A stretch of 64,000 nt of DNA. Origin: Comamonas sp. SCN 65-56 (GTDB lineage: Bacteria > Pseudomonadota > Gammaproteobacteria > Burkholderiales > Burkholderiaceae_C). The DNA lies in NCBI RefSeq assembly GCF_001724135.1, contig NZ_MEDS01000025.1, positions 124,001 to 188,000 on the forward strand. Direction: 5' to 3'. Positions 8,331 through 17,602 of this stretch are shown one piece after another. A program made the position numbers and the translations under genes. A model generated the notes under the pieces. The model saw only the letters and a list, made by a program, of their open reading frames with translations, was not told the DNA's origin and made no database searches. Numbering within the stretch: position 1 is the first letter of the stretch; every line of letters begins with the position of its first letter.

Positions 8331-9815
8331 ATGACAGCCACCACTTCCGAGAACCGCGCTGAACGCCAGGCGGAAATCGTGCAGGCCCTGCTCAACTGCG
8401 TGCCCGCGCATGCCCTGCTCTGGAACGCCGAGGACACCACGCCCTACGAATGCGATGGCCTCACCGCCTACCGCCAGCGCCCGCTCGTCGTCTGCCTGCC
8501 AGAGACGGAGGACCAGGTGCAGGCAGTGCTGCGCGCCTGCCATCGCCTGGCGGTGCCGGTGGTGGCGCGCGGCGCAGGCACGGGGCTGTCGGGCGGCGCA
8601 CTGCCGCATGCGATGGGGGTGACGCTCTCGCTCGCCAAGTTCAACCGCATCCTGAAGATCGATCCCTTCGCCCGCACCGCGCGCGTGCAGTGCGGCGTAC
8701 GCAACCTCGCCATCAGCGAAGCCGCCGCCGCGCACGGCCTGTACTACGCGCCCGACCCCAGCAGCCAGATCGCCTGCACCATAGGCGGCAACATCGCGGA
8801 GAACTCGGGCGGCGTGCACTGCCTGAAGTACGGGCTGACGCTGCACAACGTGCTGCGCGTGCGCGGCTTCACGGTCGCGGGCGAGCCGGTGGAGTTCGGC
8901 TCCGAGGCGCTGGATACCCCGGGCTACGACCTGCTGGCCGCCGTCATCGGCAGCGAAGGCATGCTCGCCGTCACGCTGGAAGCCACGGTGCGCCTGATCC
9001 CCAAACCGCAGCTGGCGCGCTGCATCATGGCCAGCTTTGCCGACGTGCGCCATGCGGGCGAGGCGGTGGCCGCGGTGATCGCCGCCGGCATCATCCCCGC
9101 CGGGCTGGAGATGATGGACAAGCCCATGACCGCCGCGGTCGAGGACTTCGTGCACGCCGGCTACGACCTCGATGCCGCTGCCATCCTGCTGTGCGAGAGC
9201 GACGGCACGCCAGAAGAAGTTGAAGAGGAAATCGGCCGCATGTCGCAGGTCCTGACTGCGGCAGGTGCTACGAAAATTGCAGTCAGCAACTCGGAGCAGG
9301 AACGCCTCACATTCTGGAGCGGGCGCAAGAACGCCTTCCCGGCCAGCGGACGCATCAGCCCCGACTACATGTGCATGGATTCGACCATCCCGAGGAAGCG
9401 CCTAGCGGACATCCTGCTGGCGATTGCCGAGATGGAGAAGAAATACCGCCTGCGCTGCGTCAACGTCTTCCACGCGGGCGACGGCAACCTGCACCCGCTG
9501 ATCCTGTTCGATGCCAACGATGCCGACGAGCTGCACCGCTGCGAGCTGTTTGGCGCCGACATTCTGGAGACCAGCGTCGCCATGGGCGGCACGGTGACCG
9601 GCGAACATGGCGTGGGCGTGGAAAAGCTCAATTCCATGTGCGTGCAGTTTTCCGCCGAGGAAAACGCGCAGATGCTGGCACTCAAGAACGCCTTCGATCC
9701 GAGCGGCCAGCTCAACCCCGGCAAAGTCATCCCCACGCTCAACCGCTGCGCCGAGTACGGCAAGATGCTGGTGCGCGCGGGCAAGATCTCCCACCCCGAG
9801 CTGGAACGTTTCTGA
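8331..9815 (+). CDS. glcD: Glycolate oxidase subunit GlcD (FAD-linked)
   Basis: FAD-binding catalytic subunit of glycolate oxidase, which oxidises glycolate to glyoxylate and passes electrons through GlcF to the quinone pool. It contains the PCMH-type FAD domain with VVARGAGTGLSGGALP and IGGNIAENSGG, and the C-terminal cap with NVFHAGDGNLHPLI and GEHGVGVEK. ATG 8331 gives 494 residues. An upstream ATG at 8271 would add 20 low-complexity, Arg/Pro-rich residues with no homology. glcD, glcE and glcF are closely packed on one strand behind a FadR-family regulator and share its operator. Confidence 0.95.
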   Translation: MTATTSENRAERQAEIVQALLNCVPAHALLWNAEDTTPYECDGLTAYRQRPLVVCLPETEDQVQAVLRACHRLAVPVVARGAGTGLSGGALPHAMGVTLSLAKFNRILKIDPFARTARVQCGVRNLAISEAAAAHGLYYAPDPSSQIACTIGGNIAENSGGVHCLKYGLTLHNVLRVRGFTVAGEPVEFGSEALDTPGYDLLAAVIGSEGMLAVTLEATVRLIPKPQLARCIMASFADVRHAGEAVAAVIAAGIIPAGLEMMDKPMTAAVEDFVHAGYDLDAAAILLCESDGTPEEVEEEIGRMSQVLTAAGATKIAVSNSEQERLTFWSGRKNAFPASGRISPDYMCMDSTIPRKRLADILLAIAEMEKKYRLRCVNVFHAGDGNLHPLILFDANDADELHRCELFGADILETSVAMGGTVTGEHGVGVEKLNSMCVQFSAEENAQMLALKNAFDPSGQLNPGKVIPTLNRCAEYGKMLVRAGKISHPELERF

Positions 9816-9817
9816 GC

Positions 9818-10912
9818 ATGAAAACGCTGCAGACCCTTGCCGAACAAGTGCGCGCCGCGCACGCCGCGCGCCAGCCGCTCACCATCCGGGGCGGTGCCAC
9901 CAAAGCCTTTCACCCCCTGGCCGCAGGCCTTGCGGGCGACCCGCTCGACCTGCGGCCGCTCTCGGGCATCCTGAGCCATGAGCCGACCGAGCTGGTCATC
10001 ACCGCGCTGGCCGGCACGCCGCTGGCCGAGATCGAGGCAGCCCTCGCCGAACACGGCCAATACCTGCCGTTCGAGCCGCCGCGGTTCGGCGCCGGCGGCA
10101 CGCTGGGCGGCATGGTGGCCACCGGCCTCTCGGGCCCGGCGCGCGCCAGCGTCGGCGCGGTGCGCGACTACGTCCTTGGCATGGAGATCATCAACGGCCA
10201 GGGCGAGCTGCTGCGCTTTGGCGGGCAGGTGATGAAGAACGTCGCAGGCTACGATGTCTCACGCCTCATGGTCGGCAGCTGGGGCCAGCTCGGCGTGATC
10301 ACCGAAGTCAGCCTGAAAGTGCTGCCGCTTCCGGTTCTGGAAACCACGCTGCGCTTTGAGTGCTCGCAAGCCGACGCGCTGCAGCGCCTGAATCAGTGGG
10401 GCGGCCAGCCACTGCCACTGAACGCCAGTTGCTGGGTGCACGCCGATGGGCAGGAGTTGCTCTATTTGCGCCTGCGCGGCGCCCGCGCAGCAGTGCAGGC
10501 CGCCTGCCAGCGGCCCGGTGGCCAGCGCCTGGCCGATGTGACTGGCGACTGGGACGCCTGCCGCGACCAACGCCTGCCGTGGTTTGCAACGCGCTCTGCC
10601 GATCACGCGCTGTGGCGGCTTTCCGTACCGCAAACTGCGCCAGTGCTCGCCTTGCCCGCGGGCATTGCCGCCCCGCTCGTGGAGTGGCACGGTGGCCTGC
10701 GCTGGGTGCAGGCACCGCTCACGGCCGGTGACGCTCTGCGTGCAGCCGCACGCCAGGCGGGCGGAGATGCCACCGTTTTCATAGCTCCGAACGCAGATGC
10801 AGCAAGCGCCAGAAGCCAATTTGACATCGAAAACCCGGCACTCCAGGCCATCCACCAACGCCTGAAAGCCGCCTTTGATCCGGCGGGCATCCTGAACACC
10901 CGCAGAGCCTGA
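9818..10912 (+). CDS. glcE: Glycolate oxidase subunit GlcE (FAD-binding)
   Basis: Second FAD-domain subunit of glycolate oxidase, 364 residues. It has a shorter PCMH domain, with PLTIRGGATKAF, GAGGTLGGMVATGLSGPARA, then VMKNVAGYDVSRLMVGSWG. It ends with the FDPAGILNTRRA tail also seen in GlcD-like proteins. The start lies two bases after the glcD stop, indicating translational coupling. GlcE is needed for complex activity, but its own catalytic contribution is less well defined in the family. Confidence 0.94.
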   Translation: MKTLQTLAEQVRAAHAARQPLTIRGGATKAFHPLAAGLAGDPLDLRPLSGILSHEPTELVITALAGTPLAEIEAALAEHGQYLPFEPPRFGAGGTLGGMVATGLSGPARASVGAVRDYVLGMEIINGQGELLRFGGQVMKNVAGYDVSRLMVGSWGQLGVITEVSLKVLPLPVLETTLRFECSQADALQRLNQWGGQPLPLNASCWVHADGQELLYLRLRGARAAVQAACQRPGGQRLADVTGDWDACRDQRLPWFATRSADHALWRLSVPQTAPVLALPAGIAAPLVEWHGGLRWVQAPLTAGDALRAAARQAGGDATVFIAPNADAASARSQFDIENPALQAIHQRLKAAFDPAGILNTRRA

Positions 10913-10915
10913 GCC

Positions 10916-12151
10916 ATGCAAACCCATCTTTCTCCGGAATTTGCCGGCACGCCCGACGGCATCGAGGCCGAAGCCATCCTGCGCAAATGCGTGCACTGCG
11001 GCTTTTGCACCGCCACCTGCCCCACCTACCAGCTGCTGGGCGATGAGCTCGACGGCCCGCGCGGGCGCATCTACCTCATGAAGCAGGTGCTCGAAGGCCA
11101 GGAGGTGACGCGCAAGACGCAGCTGCACCTGGACCGCTGCCTGACCTGCCGCAACTGCGAAACCACCTGCCCCAGCGGCGTGGAGTACGGCAAGCTGCTC
11201 GATATCGGTCGACGCGTGGTCGAGGAGAAAGTCGCGCGCCCGCCGGTCGAAAAAGCCGTGCGTTGGGCGCTGGCCCAGGGCCTGCCCTCACCGCTCTTCG
11301 GCCCGGCGATGAAGCTGGGGCAAAGCGTACGCGGCCTGCTGCCCGAGCGCCTGAAGGAAAAGGTGCCGTCGCGCCAGAGCGCCGGCCACTGGCCCACCGC
11401 GGTGCACGCACGCAAGGTGCTGATGCTGGCCGGCTGCGTGCAGCCGACGATGGCGCCCAACATCAACGGCGCCACCGCCCGCGTGCTCGATGCCGCTGGC
11501 ATACAGACGCTGATCGCTCCCAAGGCCGGCTGCTGCGGCGCGGTGAAGTTTCACCTCAACGACCAGCGCGGCGGCAAGGACGAGATGCGCACCAACATCG
11601 ACGCCTGGTTGCCCTACCTGGAGCGCGGCGAAGTCGAATGCATCGTGATGAACGCCTCGGGCTGCGGCGTCACCGTCAAGGACTACGGGCACGCCTTGCA
11701 GCACGATCCGGAGTACGCGGACAAGGCCGCCCGGATCAGCGCCGCCACGCGCGATCTCTCGGAGCTGCTGCCGGACCTCGTGCCGCTGCTGCAAGGCAAG
11801 ATCCAGCCGCAAACCGCGCCCATGGCCTGGCACCCGCCCTGCACGCTGCAGCACGGCCAGCAGCTGCGCGGCGGCGTGGAGCAAGGCCTGAAAGCGCTGG
11901 GCTTTGAACTGCGCCTGGCGGCCTGCGAATCGCACCTGTGCTGCGGTTCGGCCGGTACCTATTCGGTGCTGAACCCCAAGCTCTCGCACCAGCTGCGCGA
12001 CCGCAAGATCACCCATCTTGAAGCAGCGTTCCCCGACGCACCCGCCAAGGCCATTCTGTCGGCCAATATCGGTTGCATCACGCATCTGCAAAACGGCACC
12101 GAGACGCCCGTACGCCACTGGATAGAGGTGCTGGACGAAGCGCTGCGCTGA
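10916..12151 (+). CDS. glcF: Glycolate oxidase iron-sulfur subunit GlcF
   Basis: 411-residue electron-transfer subunit. Two ferredoxin-type [4Fe-4S] motifs lie at the N-terminus: CVHCGFCTATCP and CLTCRNCETTCP. Two CCG domains follow: AGCVQPTMAPN with AGCCGAVKFH, and HPPCTLQHGQQ with SHLCCGSAGTY. It accepts electrons from GlcD/GlcE and hands them to the membrane quinone pool. It starts four bases after glcE and is the last gene of the operon; a hairpin terminator follows at 12208. Confidence 0.95.
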   Translation: MQTHLSPEFAGTPDGIEAEAILRKCVHCGFCTATCPTYQLLGDELDGPRGRIYLMKQVLEGQEVTRKTQLHLDRCLTCRNCETTCPSGVEYGKLLDIGRRVVEEKVARPPVEKAVRWALAQGLPSPLFGPAMKLGQSVRGLLPERLKEKVPSRQSAGHWPTAVHARKVLMLAGCVQPTMAPNINGATARVLDAAGIQTLIAPKAGCCGAVKFHLNDQRGGKDEMRTNIDAWLPYLERGEVECIVMNASGCGVTVKDYGHALQHDPEYADKAARISAATRDLSELLPDLVPLLQGKIQPQTAPMAWHPPCTLQHGQQLRGGVEQGLKALGFELRLAACESHLCCGSAGTYSVLNPKLSHQLRDRKITHLEAAFPDAPAKAILSANIGCITHLQNGTETPVRHWIEVLDEALR

Positions 12152-12207
12152 GCGCTGTGCCCCAACGCACCACCGGCGTAGCCGCCAGTGGCTGCAAACG
12201 CAAAGAA

Positions 12208-12230
12208 GGCGACCCGAGGGTCGCCCTTTT
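12208..12230. terminator. Rho-independent terminator between glcF and the hydroxylase gene
   Basis: GGCGACC at 12208 pairs with GGTCGCC ending at 12225 around a 4-nt loop, and TTTT follows at 12227-12230. It serves glcF on the plus strand. An A-rich stretch before the hairpin could let it also stop the convergent minus-strand gene. Confidence 0.75.
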
Positions 12231-12250
12231 CATGGATTGCCTGTCCCTGA

Positions 12251-13150
12251 TCAGGCCATCGCCCCCGCCGTGCTGCGCGGGTTGTTCAGGTCGTTGTCAA
12301 TCACCTGCTGCTCCTGCGCGGTCAGTTGCGGGCCATCGGTGGTCACGCGGCTGTCGTCAGTGCGGAACTTGGCGATGATGGGCTTGAGCTCTTCCTTCTG
12401 GTGCTTCTCGCTGTAGCCGTTGAACAGGTGGCCGATGAGGCCGCGGCGCAGGTCCGAGGTGCCCATGAACCAGTCGGCGATCGGGAAGGACAGGTTCATG
12501 TTGTACTTCATCATGATGCCGAAGTTGTGGTGCAGGATGTGATGGCGGCGGATGGTGTTGATGAAGGGCATGTTGCGCACGAACCAGTTCTCGTGCACGT
12601 GGCAGCAGTAGTGGAAGGTTTCATACGTCAGGTAGTAGCCGACCATGGTCAGGAACACGATGTAGCCGGCGTTGGCGTTGAAGATCAGCGAGGTCAGATA
12701 GCCCAGGCCGACGCCGCCGATACCGACCACCGTCAGCACGCGCCACGGGAAGAACACGATGCGCCATTCACGCGTGGTGTCCATCGTCGGCTCGGCGTCG
12801 GTGAAGTACTGGTGGTGCTCGCGGGTGTGGCGCTCATAGATGGCGCGCAGCGCGTACACGTCGATGCGGCGGTGCATCACGTGCATGTGCATGAACCACT
12901 CGACGAAATTGCCGAACAGGAACACCGGGATCATCAACAGCCAGGCCCAGCCGGCGTTCTCGATATGGTTCAGGCACCACCAGATGCCGGCGATACCCAC
13001 GCCGTAGGTGACGGCCAGGTGCAGCACGCCGTTGTACAGCGGGCTGATGTTGGACTTGTACTTCTCGCGGAACTTGCGCTGACGCTCGGTCATCACGCGG
13101 GTGTACAAGGGGCTGTTTTCTGTGGAAGCACTGGAACTGGCTATCGACAC
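12251..13150 (-). CDS. Fatty acid hydroxylase / sterol desaturase superfamily membrane protein
   Basis: A 299-residue integral membrane di-iron oxygenase-type protein. Hydrophobic segments lie near residues 45-60, 68-85, 135-155 and 160-180. Four histidine clusters typical of the superfamily are visible: HMHVMHRR, HTREHHQY, HYCCHVHE and RRHHILHHN. They would coordinate a non-heme di-iron centre for O2-dependent C-H hydroxylation or desaturation of a lipid-like substrate. The substrate is not known. The promoter (-35 TTGCAT 13210-13215, -10 TATATT 13187-13192, 17-bp spacer) is overlapped by the palindrome at 13184-13197, so the gene is probably repressor-controlled. It is monocistronic with its own terminator region. 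Confidence 0.88.
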   Translation of the reverse strand: MSIASSSASTENSPLYTRVMTERQRKFREKYKSNISPLYNGVLHLAVTYGVGIAGIWWCLNHIENAGWAWLLMIPVFLFGNFVEWFMHMHVMHRRIDVYALRAIYERHTREHHQYFTDAEPTMDTTREWRIVFFPWRVLTVVGIGGVGLGYLTSLIFNANAGYIVFLTMVGYYLTYETFHYCCHVHENWFVRNMPFINTIRRHHILHHNFGIMMKYNMNLSFPIADWFMGTSDLRRGLIGHLFNGYSEKHQKEELKPIIAKFRTDDSRVTTDGPQLTAQEQQVIDNDLNNPRSTAGAMA

Positions 13151-13183
13151 GATGGACTCCTGAAGTGATGGTCTTGATATGTG

Positions 13184-13197
13184 ACTAATATATTAGT
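13184..13197. promoter_or_regulatory. Palindromic operator overlapping the hydroxylase -10 element
   Basis: ACTAATATATTAGT is a perfect 14-bp palindrome covering the -10 hexamer of the minus-strand promoter (-35 TTGCAT at 13210-13215, spacer 17 bp). A near copy lies before the MFS transporter gene at 17603-17616. Confidence 0.6.
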
Positions 13198-13247
13198 TCC
13201 ATGACCGGAATGCAATCATGGTTTTCCCTAGGTCGGCACCAAACTTT

Positions 13248-14501
13248 TCAGGCATCACCACTCAGGCGCCCGGCAAAGGCCTTGAGCACGATGCGGCGGT
13301 AGGCGGCTGGCACATCCGCCACCGGGAACGCCTTGGCCAGGCGCACGACGGCCAGGCCGTCCTTGACCATGGTCTCCAGCGCCGCCTCGGCAATGCCGAA
13401 GGCCTTCAGATCCGTCGCAATGCCGAGCTGCCCGACCCATTCGCGCACGCGCAGCGGCACGGCGCGGCTGGCCTCGGCGGCCGTCATCGCGCCCAGGCCG
13501 AGCACGTCGGCCAGTTCGACGAACTCGTGCGGGCGCACCGCCGCGATTTCATCGAGCACATAGGGCAGCATCACCGCGTTGGTGCTGCCATGGCTCTTGT
13601 GGGTTTGCGCAGCGATGGCGTAGGCCAGGCCATGCACGGCGTTCAAGCCGGCACTGCCATAGGACAGCGCCGCGTACAGGCTGGCGTAGGCCATCGCGGC
13701 ACGCCCTTCCTTGAGGCTACCGTCCTGGTAGACCGGCACCATCCAGCGCGCGCACAAGCGCATGGATTCGCGCGCAAACAGCATGGTGAGCGCCGAGCGG
13801 CCGCTGTAGCCCGGGTCGGCATGGCCCTGGCGGTCGTAGAGCGCGCTGTCCAGCGTCAGGAAGGACTCGATGGCGTGCGTGAACGCATCGATGCCGGCAT
13901 CGGCAGTAACGCGCGGCGGGCAGCTGTAGGTGAATTCGGGGTCCACCAGCGCGATCTGCGGGCGCAGCGCGTTGTCCATCACGGCGATCTTGGTGGCGTT
14001 CTCGGGGTCGATCAGGATCGCACCCGGCGTGGCCTCCGAGCCCGTGCCCGCCGTCGTCGGCATCGCCACCAGCGGCAGTGGCTGCACACCGCCAATGTCA
14101 CCGACGAAATCCTTGATCGGTTGGCCGCCCGGCAGCGTCAGGCACAGCGCCTTGGCCAGGTCAATGTTGCTGCCGCCGCCCAGCGCGATCACATGGTCTA
14201 TCACCCGCCCTTCGGCCTTTTGGCGCACGCTGGCAGTGGCTTCATCGCACAGCACGGTGCTGGGGTCGGGCTCGCCACCGTTAAACACGATGACGTCAAT
14301 CTGGCGCACCCGGGCGGCCTCCACATACTCGCGCACCCAGGGCGTGTTTTGCGTGAAAAAGCGGTCGGTGACCAGCACGCCGCAGCGCCAGCCCAGGCGC
14401 TGCACCAGCGCCGGCAGCTGCGCACGCGTGCCGCAGCCCATCACCAGGCGCGCCGGCGCGCAGAAATGGATCAAGTCTTCAGTTCTCATGGAATCCCTCA
14501 T
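13248..14501 (-). CDS. Iron-containing alcohol dehydrogenase
   Basis: A 417-residue group III dehydrogenase. The N-terminal nucleotide-binding half has IALGGGSNIDLAKA and PTTAGTGSEATPGAIL. The C-terminal helical half supplies the metal ligands: DAGIDAFTHAIE (Asp and His), NAVHGLAYAIA and THKSHGSTNAVM. It would interconvert an alcohol and an aldehyde or ketone with NAD(P)H; maleylacetate reductase-like or lactaldehyde/butanol dehydrogenase-like roles are possible. The ATG at 14501 overlaps the stop of the upstream hydrolase by 4 bp (ATGA), showing a two-gene operon; another ATG at 14489 would shorten it by four residues. Confidence 0.9.
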   Translation of the reverse strand: MRDSMRTEDLIHFCAPARLVMGCGTRAQLPALVQRLGWRCGVLVTDRFFTQNTPWVREYVEAARVRQIDVIVFNGGEPDPSTVLCDEATASVRQKAEGRVIDHVIALGGGSNIDLAKALCLTLPGGQPIKDFVGDIGGVQPLPLVAMPTTAGTGSEATPGAILIDPENATKIAVMDNALRPQIALVDPEFTYSCPPRVTADAGIDAFTHAIESFLTLDSALYDRQGHADPGYSGRSALTMLFARESMRLCARWMVPVYQDGSLKEGRAAMAYASLYAALSYGSAGLNAVHGLAYAIAAQTHKSHGSTNAVMLPYVLDEIAAVRPHEFVELADVLGLGAMTAAEASRAVPLRVREWVGQLGIATDLKAFGIAEAALETMVKDGLAVVRLAKAFPVADVPAAYRRIVLKAFAGRLSGDA

Positions 14502-15232
14502 TGCAATTCAGTGAAAAAAACGCGTGCCGCCTCGGCGACTCGCTCGGTATGGCTGGAAGGAATGCCGTGGCCGCCGTCTTCCAGCGTCAGCAGGCGTGCA
14601 TTGGCAAGCCCGCTGACCAGCTGCTGCGCATGGCTCCAGGGCGAGTCGCCGTCCTGCCTGCCGTGGATCACCCGGGTCGGAATGTCGATGTCTTTCAGGT
14701 GCGCTCGCTGATCGGTGCCGCGAATGGCGGTCCAGGTCGCGGCCACCGCCTCACGATCGGCCGCCACGCGCAGGCCCAGGGCTTGTTCCCGCACCGTGAT
14801 CTCGGCCAGCAGCGCAGCCGGTTCACTCGCCTTGAACCAGGACGCCTCGCACAACGCCGGCGTGCCTGAGAGCAGCAGCAGACCCGCAGGCCGTGGCCCG
14901 GCGTTGCGGATCAGGTACTCCAGCGTGACCGATACCCCCATGCTCCAGCCCGCCAGCACCCAGGGCATCCCGGGCGGTACATGGCGCGCCACCACAGCAT
15001 GCGCATCCTCGGCATACTGCTCCAGCGTGTAGTCGGCCACGCCCTGCCCGCGCAGTGCCGTGCCGCGCCCGCGCAGATTGGGCAGCACCCAGCGCGCCGC
15101 ATCACTCAAGCGCCTGGCGACCGGCATCCACGAATCGCGCGTGCCCTGAATGCCATGCAAGGCCACGACGCGCAGCGGGCCATCGCCGAGCTCCACCACG
15201 TCGCTGGCACGATAGCCACCGGCGCTCAGCAT
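14498..15232 (-). CDS. Alpha/beta hydrolase
   Basis: A 244-residue alpha/beta-hydrolase fold enzyme without a signal peptide. The oxyanion loop is ALHGIQGTRDSW, and the nucleophile elbow GWSMG carries the catalytic Ser near residue 98. The catalytic His is in DGGHGIPSSH near the C-terminus, and an Asp in HGRQDGDSPW is the likely acid. It is the first gene of an operon with the iron-dependent alcohol dehydrogenase and diverges from a GntR regulator 62 bp away. An ester, lactone or C-C bond hydrolase in a small catabolic pathway fits; the substrate is not identifiable. Confidence 0.87.
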   Translation of the reverse strand: MLSAGGYRASDVVELGDGPLRVVALHGIQGTRDSWMPVARRLSDAARWVLPNLRGRGTALRGQGVADYTLEQYAEDAHAVVARHVPPGMPWVLAGWSMGVSVTLEYLIRNAGPRPAGLLLLSGTPALCEASWFKASEPAALLAEITVREQALGLRVAADREAVAATWTAIRGTDQRAHLKDIDIPTRVIHGRQDGDSPWSHAQQLVSGLANARLLTLEDGGHGIPSSHTERVAEAARVFFTELQ

Positions 15233-15294
15233 GGCGTCCTCGCCAGCCAGCCGCTACGATACTGATATACCAACCGTTTCATGATTCTTCTTTC

Positions 15295-16041
15295 ATGCCA
15301 AGAACTGCCACCACCAAAAGCGCCGCGACCAAGGCCACGGGAAAGGGCTCGCAGGCAAGTGCGGAGCGCCCCATGCCCGGCTTCAAGGCACTGGAGCCGC
15401 GCGCCCGTTTGACCGACCTGGCCTACGAGACGCTGGAAGAAGCCATCGTCACGCTCAAGCTGCCACCAGGAACGGCGATCTCGGAGCAGACCCTGGCCGA
15501 CATGACCGGCATTGGCCGCACGCCGGTGCGCGAGGCCATCCAGCGCCTGGCGCGCGAGCACCTCATCGTCATCCTGCCGCAGCGCGGTCTGCTCATCACC
15601 GACGTGATGGTCAGCCGGCAATTGCTGCTGCTGGAAACCCGGCGCGAGCTCGAGCGGCTGATCTGCACCAGTGCCGCCAAGCGCGCCACGCCGGCGCAGC
15701 GCCAGCGCTTTGCCGAGCTGGCCGAGGAATTCCGGCGCCTGGCGCGACAGGAAGATTCGGACGCCTTCATGCAGGCCGACCGGGATTTCAACGAGCAATG
15801 CCTTGCCGCCGCCCGCAACCCGTTCACCGAGAGTGCGATGCGCAGCCTGCACGGGCTCTCGCGGCGCTTCTGGTTCATTCATTACAAACAATCACCTGAT
15901 CTGCCCAAGATGGCCGAGCTGCATGCCCACGTGGCCGACGCCATCGCCGGTGCCGATGTGCAAGGGGCGGGCAAGACCCTGGATGCGTTGATCGACTTCA
16001 TAGAGCAATACACCCGCTCGGCCGTGCTGCCCGACGGCTGA
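15295..16041 (+). CDS. GntR-family transcriptional regulator (FCD domain)
   Basis: A 248-residue regulator. After a basic Thr/Lys/Ala-rich N-terminal tail of about 30 residues comes the winged helix: TLADMTGIGRTPVREAIQRLAREHL. The FCD effector domain follows, with the conserved DRDFNEQCLAAARN and HAHVADAIAGAD motifs. It diverges from the hydrolase/ADH operon with 62 bp between starts. That gap contains TTGGTATATCAGT on the minus strand, an operator-like sequence loosely similar to the palindromes before the hydroxylase and MFS genes. It probably controls the surrounding catabolic genes in response to an organic acid, but no experiment-level evidence is visible. Confidence 0.88.
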   Translation: MPRTATTKSAATKATGKGSQASAERPMPGFKALEPRARLTDLAYETLEEAIVTLKLPPGTAISEQTLADMTGIGRTPVREAIQRLAREHLIVILPQRGLLITDVMVSRQLLLLETRRELERLICTSAAKRATPAQRQRFAELAEEFRRLARQEDSDAFMQADRDFNEQCLAAARNPFTESAMRSLHGLSRRFWFIHYKQSPDLPKMAELHAHVADAIAGADVQGAGKTLDALIDFIEQYTRSAVLPDG

Positions 16042-16047
16042 ATGCCA

Positions 16048-16071
16048 AAGGCGCCAACACAGTGGCGCCTT
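16048..16071. terminator. Hairpin between convergent GntR and MFS genes
   Basis: AAGGCGCCA (16048-16056) and TGGCGCCTT (16063-16071) form a perfect 9-bp stem with a 6-nt loop. The A/T pairs at the stem base are short and no long T-run follows, so it is a plausible but weak bidirectional terminator. Confidence 0.5.
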
Positions 16072-16121
16072 CGGACTGGATCGCTGCGCTGGCCGGCGAA
16101 CGCCGGCCACCGGGTCTGGCA

Positions 16122-17549
16122 TCAATGCGAGACCTCCTCCAGCGAACGCCCCTTGGTTTCCACCCCCAGGAAGAGCACCACCAGCGCTGCCGCCACGAAG
16201 CAGGCCGCGCCCAGCGAGAAGACGCCCAGCTGGCCGGCCACCGGCAGCACCAGGCCAACGACATACGGGCCAATCAACGAACCGATACGGCCGATCGACG
16301 AGGCAAAGCCGGCGCCCGTGGCGCGCGAGCGCGTCGGGTACAGCTCCGGCGTGTAGGCATAGAGCACCGACCACATGCCGAACATGAAGAACTGCATGCA
16401 CAGGCCGGCACCAATCAACTGCGACACCGGCGCCTGCGTGGCCGCAGACTGTCCGTAAAAGTACGCTGCCGCCGCGCTGCCCAGCAGCATCAGCATGCAG
16501 GTGCTCTTGCGCCCCCAGCGCTCCACCAGCCAGGCCGCACAGATGAAGCCCGGAATACCCGCGAGCGAGATGTAGACGGTGTAGAGCACCGACTTGGTGA
16601 CTTCATAACCGGCCTGCTGCAGCAGCGCGCCGAGCCAGGAGGTCAGGCCGTAATAGCCCAGCAGCGCCAGGAACCAGAGCGACCACAGCATGATGGTGCG
16701 CTTGGCGTAGATGCCCTTGAACAGCTCGCCGATCAGGCTGCCGCGGCTCTGGTACTGCGAAGCAGTCACCACGCGCTTGGGCTCCGGCAGGCTGCGCAAG
16801 CCCGCCGAGTGCATCACGCGCTCTTCCATGTGCGAGATCACGCGCTCGGCCTCGGCATAGCGGCCTGCGTCCTCCAGCCAGCGTGCCGACTCCGGCACCA
16901 TGCGGCGCACCACCAGCACGAAGATCGCCGGCACCGCGAGGGCGATGAAAATGCCGCGCCAGCCGATATGGCCCAGCGACAGGTAGGCGATCACGCCCGC
17001 GGCAATGAAGCCAAAGGGCCAGAAACCCTCCAGGATCGCCACGTAGCGGCCGCGTTTGTCGGCCGGAACGATCTCCGAGACCATGGCCAGGCCGATCGGA
17101 AACTCCATGCCCATGCCGAAGCCCAGCAGCACGCGCCAGCCCATCAGCTCATTCACATTGGAGGCATAGCCGCACATCAGGCTGCCAATGCCCCAGAAGA
17201 TCATGCTGACCTGAAACACCGGGCGGCGGCCGAACTTGTCGGCCAGCATGCCGGCCGAGGCCGCGCCCAGGAACATACCCAGAAAGCTGGAACTTGCCAG
17301 CAGCCCGGTCTGCGCCGCGGTCAGGCCGAACTCGGTCTTGATGGTGCCGAGCATGAAAGTCATGATGCCCAGGTCGATCGAGTCGAACAGCCAGGCCGTG
17401 GCGATGATGGCAAACAGCATGCGCTGGTAACCGGTCATCGGCAGCCGATCCAGCCGGCCACTGACATTGACGCCAGCCGCTGCGCCTGCAGCGGCCTGCG
17501 ACGGTGATGTCCCGCCGTACTGCGGGAGATCTCTCGTCAAGGTATTCAT
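16122..17549 (-). CDS. MFS metabolite:H+ symporter
   Basis: A 475-residue inner-membrane transporter with twelve predicted helices after a 35-residue cytoplasmic N-terminus. The loop 2-3 signature is ADKFGRRPVF, repeated in the second half as VERWGRKSTC. LLGFGMGMEFPIGLAMVSEIVPADKRGRY matches the sugar/aromatic-acid transporter branch, and the C-terminus has the PELYPTRSRATG and ETKGRSLEEV motifs of that family. It probably imports an organic acid or related substrate for the nearby catabolic genes. A palindrome nearly identical to that at the hydroxylase promoter lies 54-67 bp before its start. Confidence 0.9.
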   Translation of the reverse strand: MNTLTRDLPQYGGTSPSQAAAGAAAGVNVSGRLDRLPMTGYQRMLFAIIATAWLFDSIDLGIMTFMLGTIKTEFGLTAAQTGLLASSSFLGMFLGAASAGMLADKFGRRPVFQVSMIFWGIGSLMCGYASNVNELMGWRVLLGFGMGMEFPIGLAMVSEIVPADKRGRYVAILEGFWPFGFIAAGVIAYLSLGHIGWRGIFIALAVPAIFVLVVRRMVPESARWLEDAGRYAEAERVISHMEERVMHSAGLRSLPEPKRVVTASQYQSRGSLIGELFKGIYAKRTIMLWSLWFLALLGYYGLTSWLGALLQQAGYEVTKSVLYTVYISLAGIPGFICAAWLVERWGRKSTCMLMLLGSAAAAYFYGQSAATQAPVSQLIGAGLCMQFFMFGMWSVLYAYTPELYPTRSRATGAGFASSIGRIGSLIGPYVVGLVLPVAGQLGVFSLGAACFVAAALVVLFLGVETKGRSLEEVSH

Positions 17550-17602
17550 GGGAAGAGTCCTCTTGAAGGGAAAAAGGGAGGGACGGAAAGTCCTGATACG
17601 CG

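Noticed and set aside
12326-13168. Plus-strand frame of 280 codons opposite the hydroxylase gene
   Set aside because: It is a His/Val-rich antisense artefact of the His-cluster protein on the minus strand.
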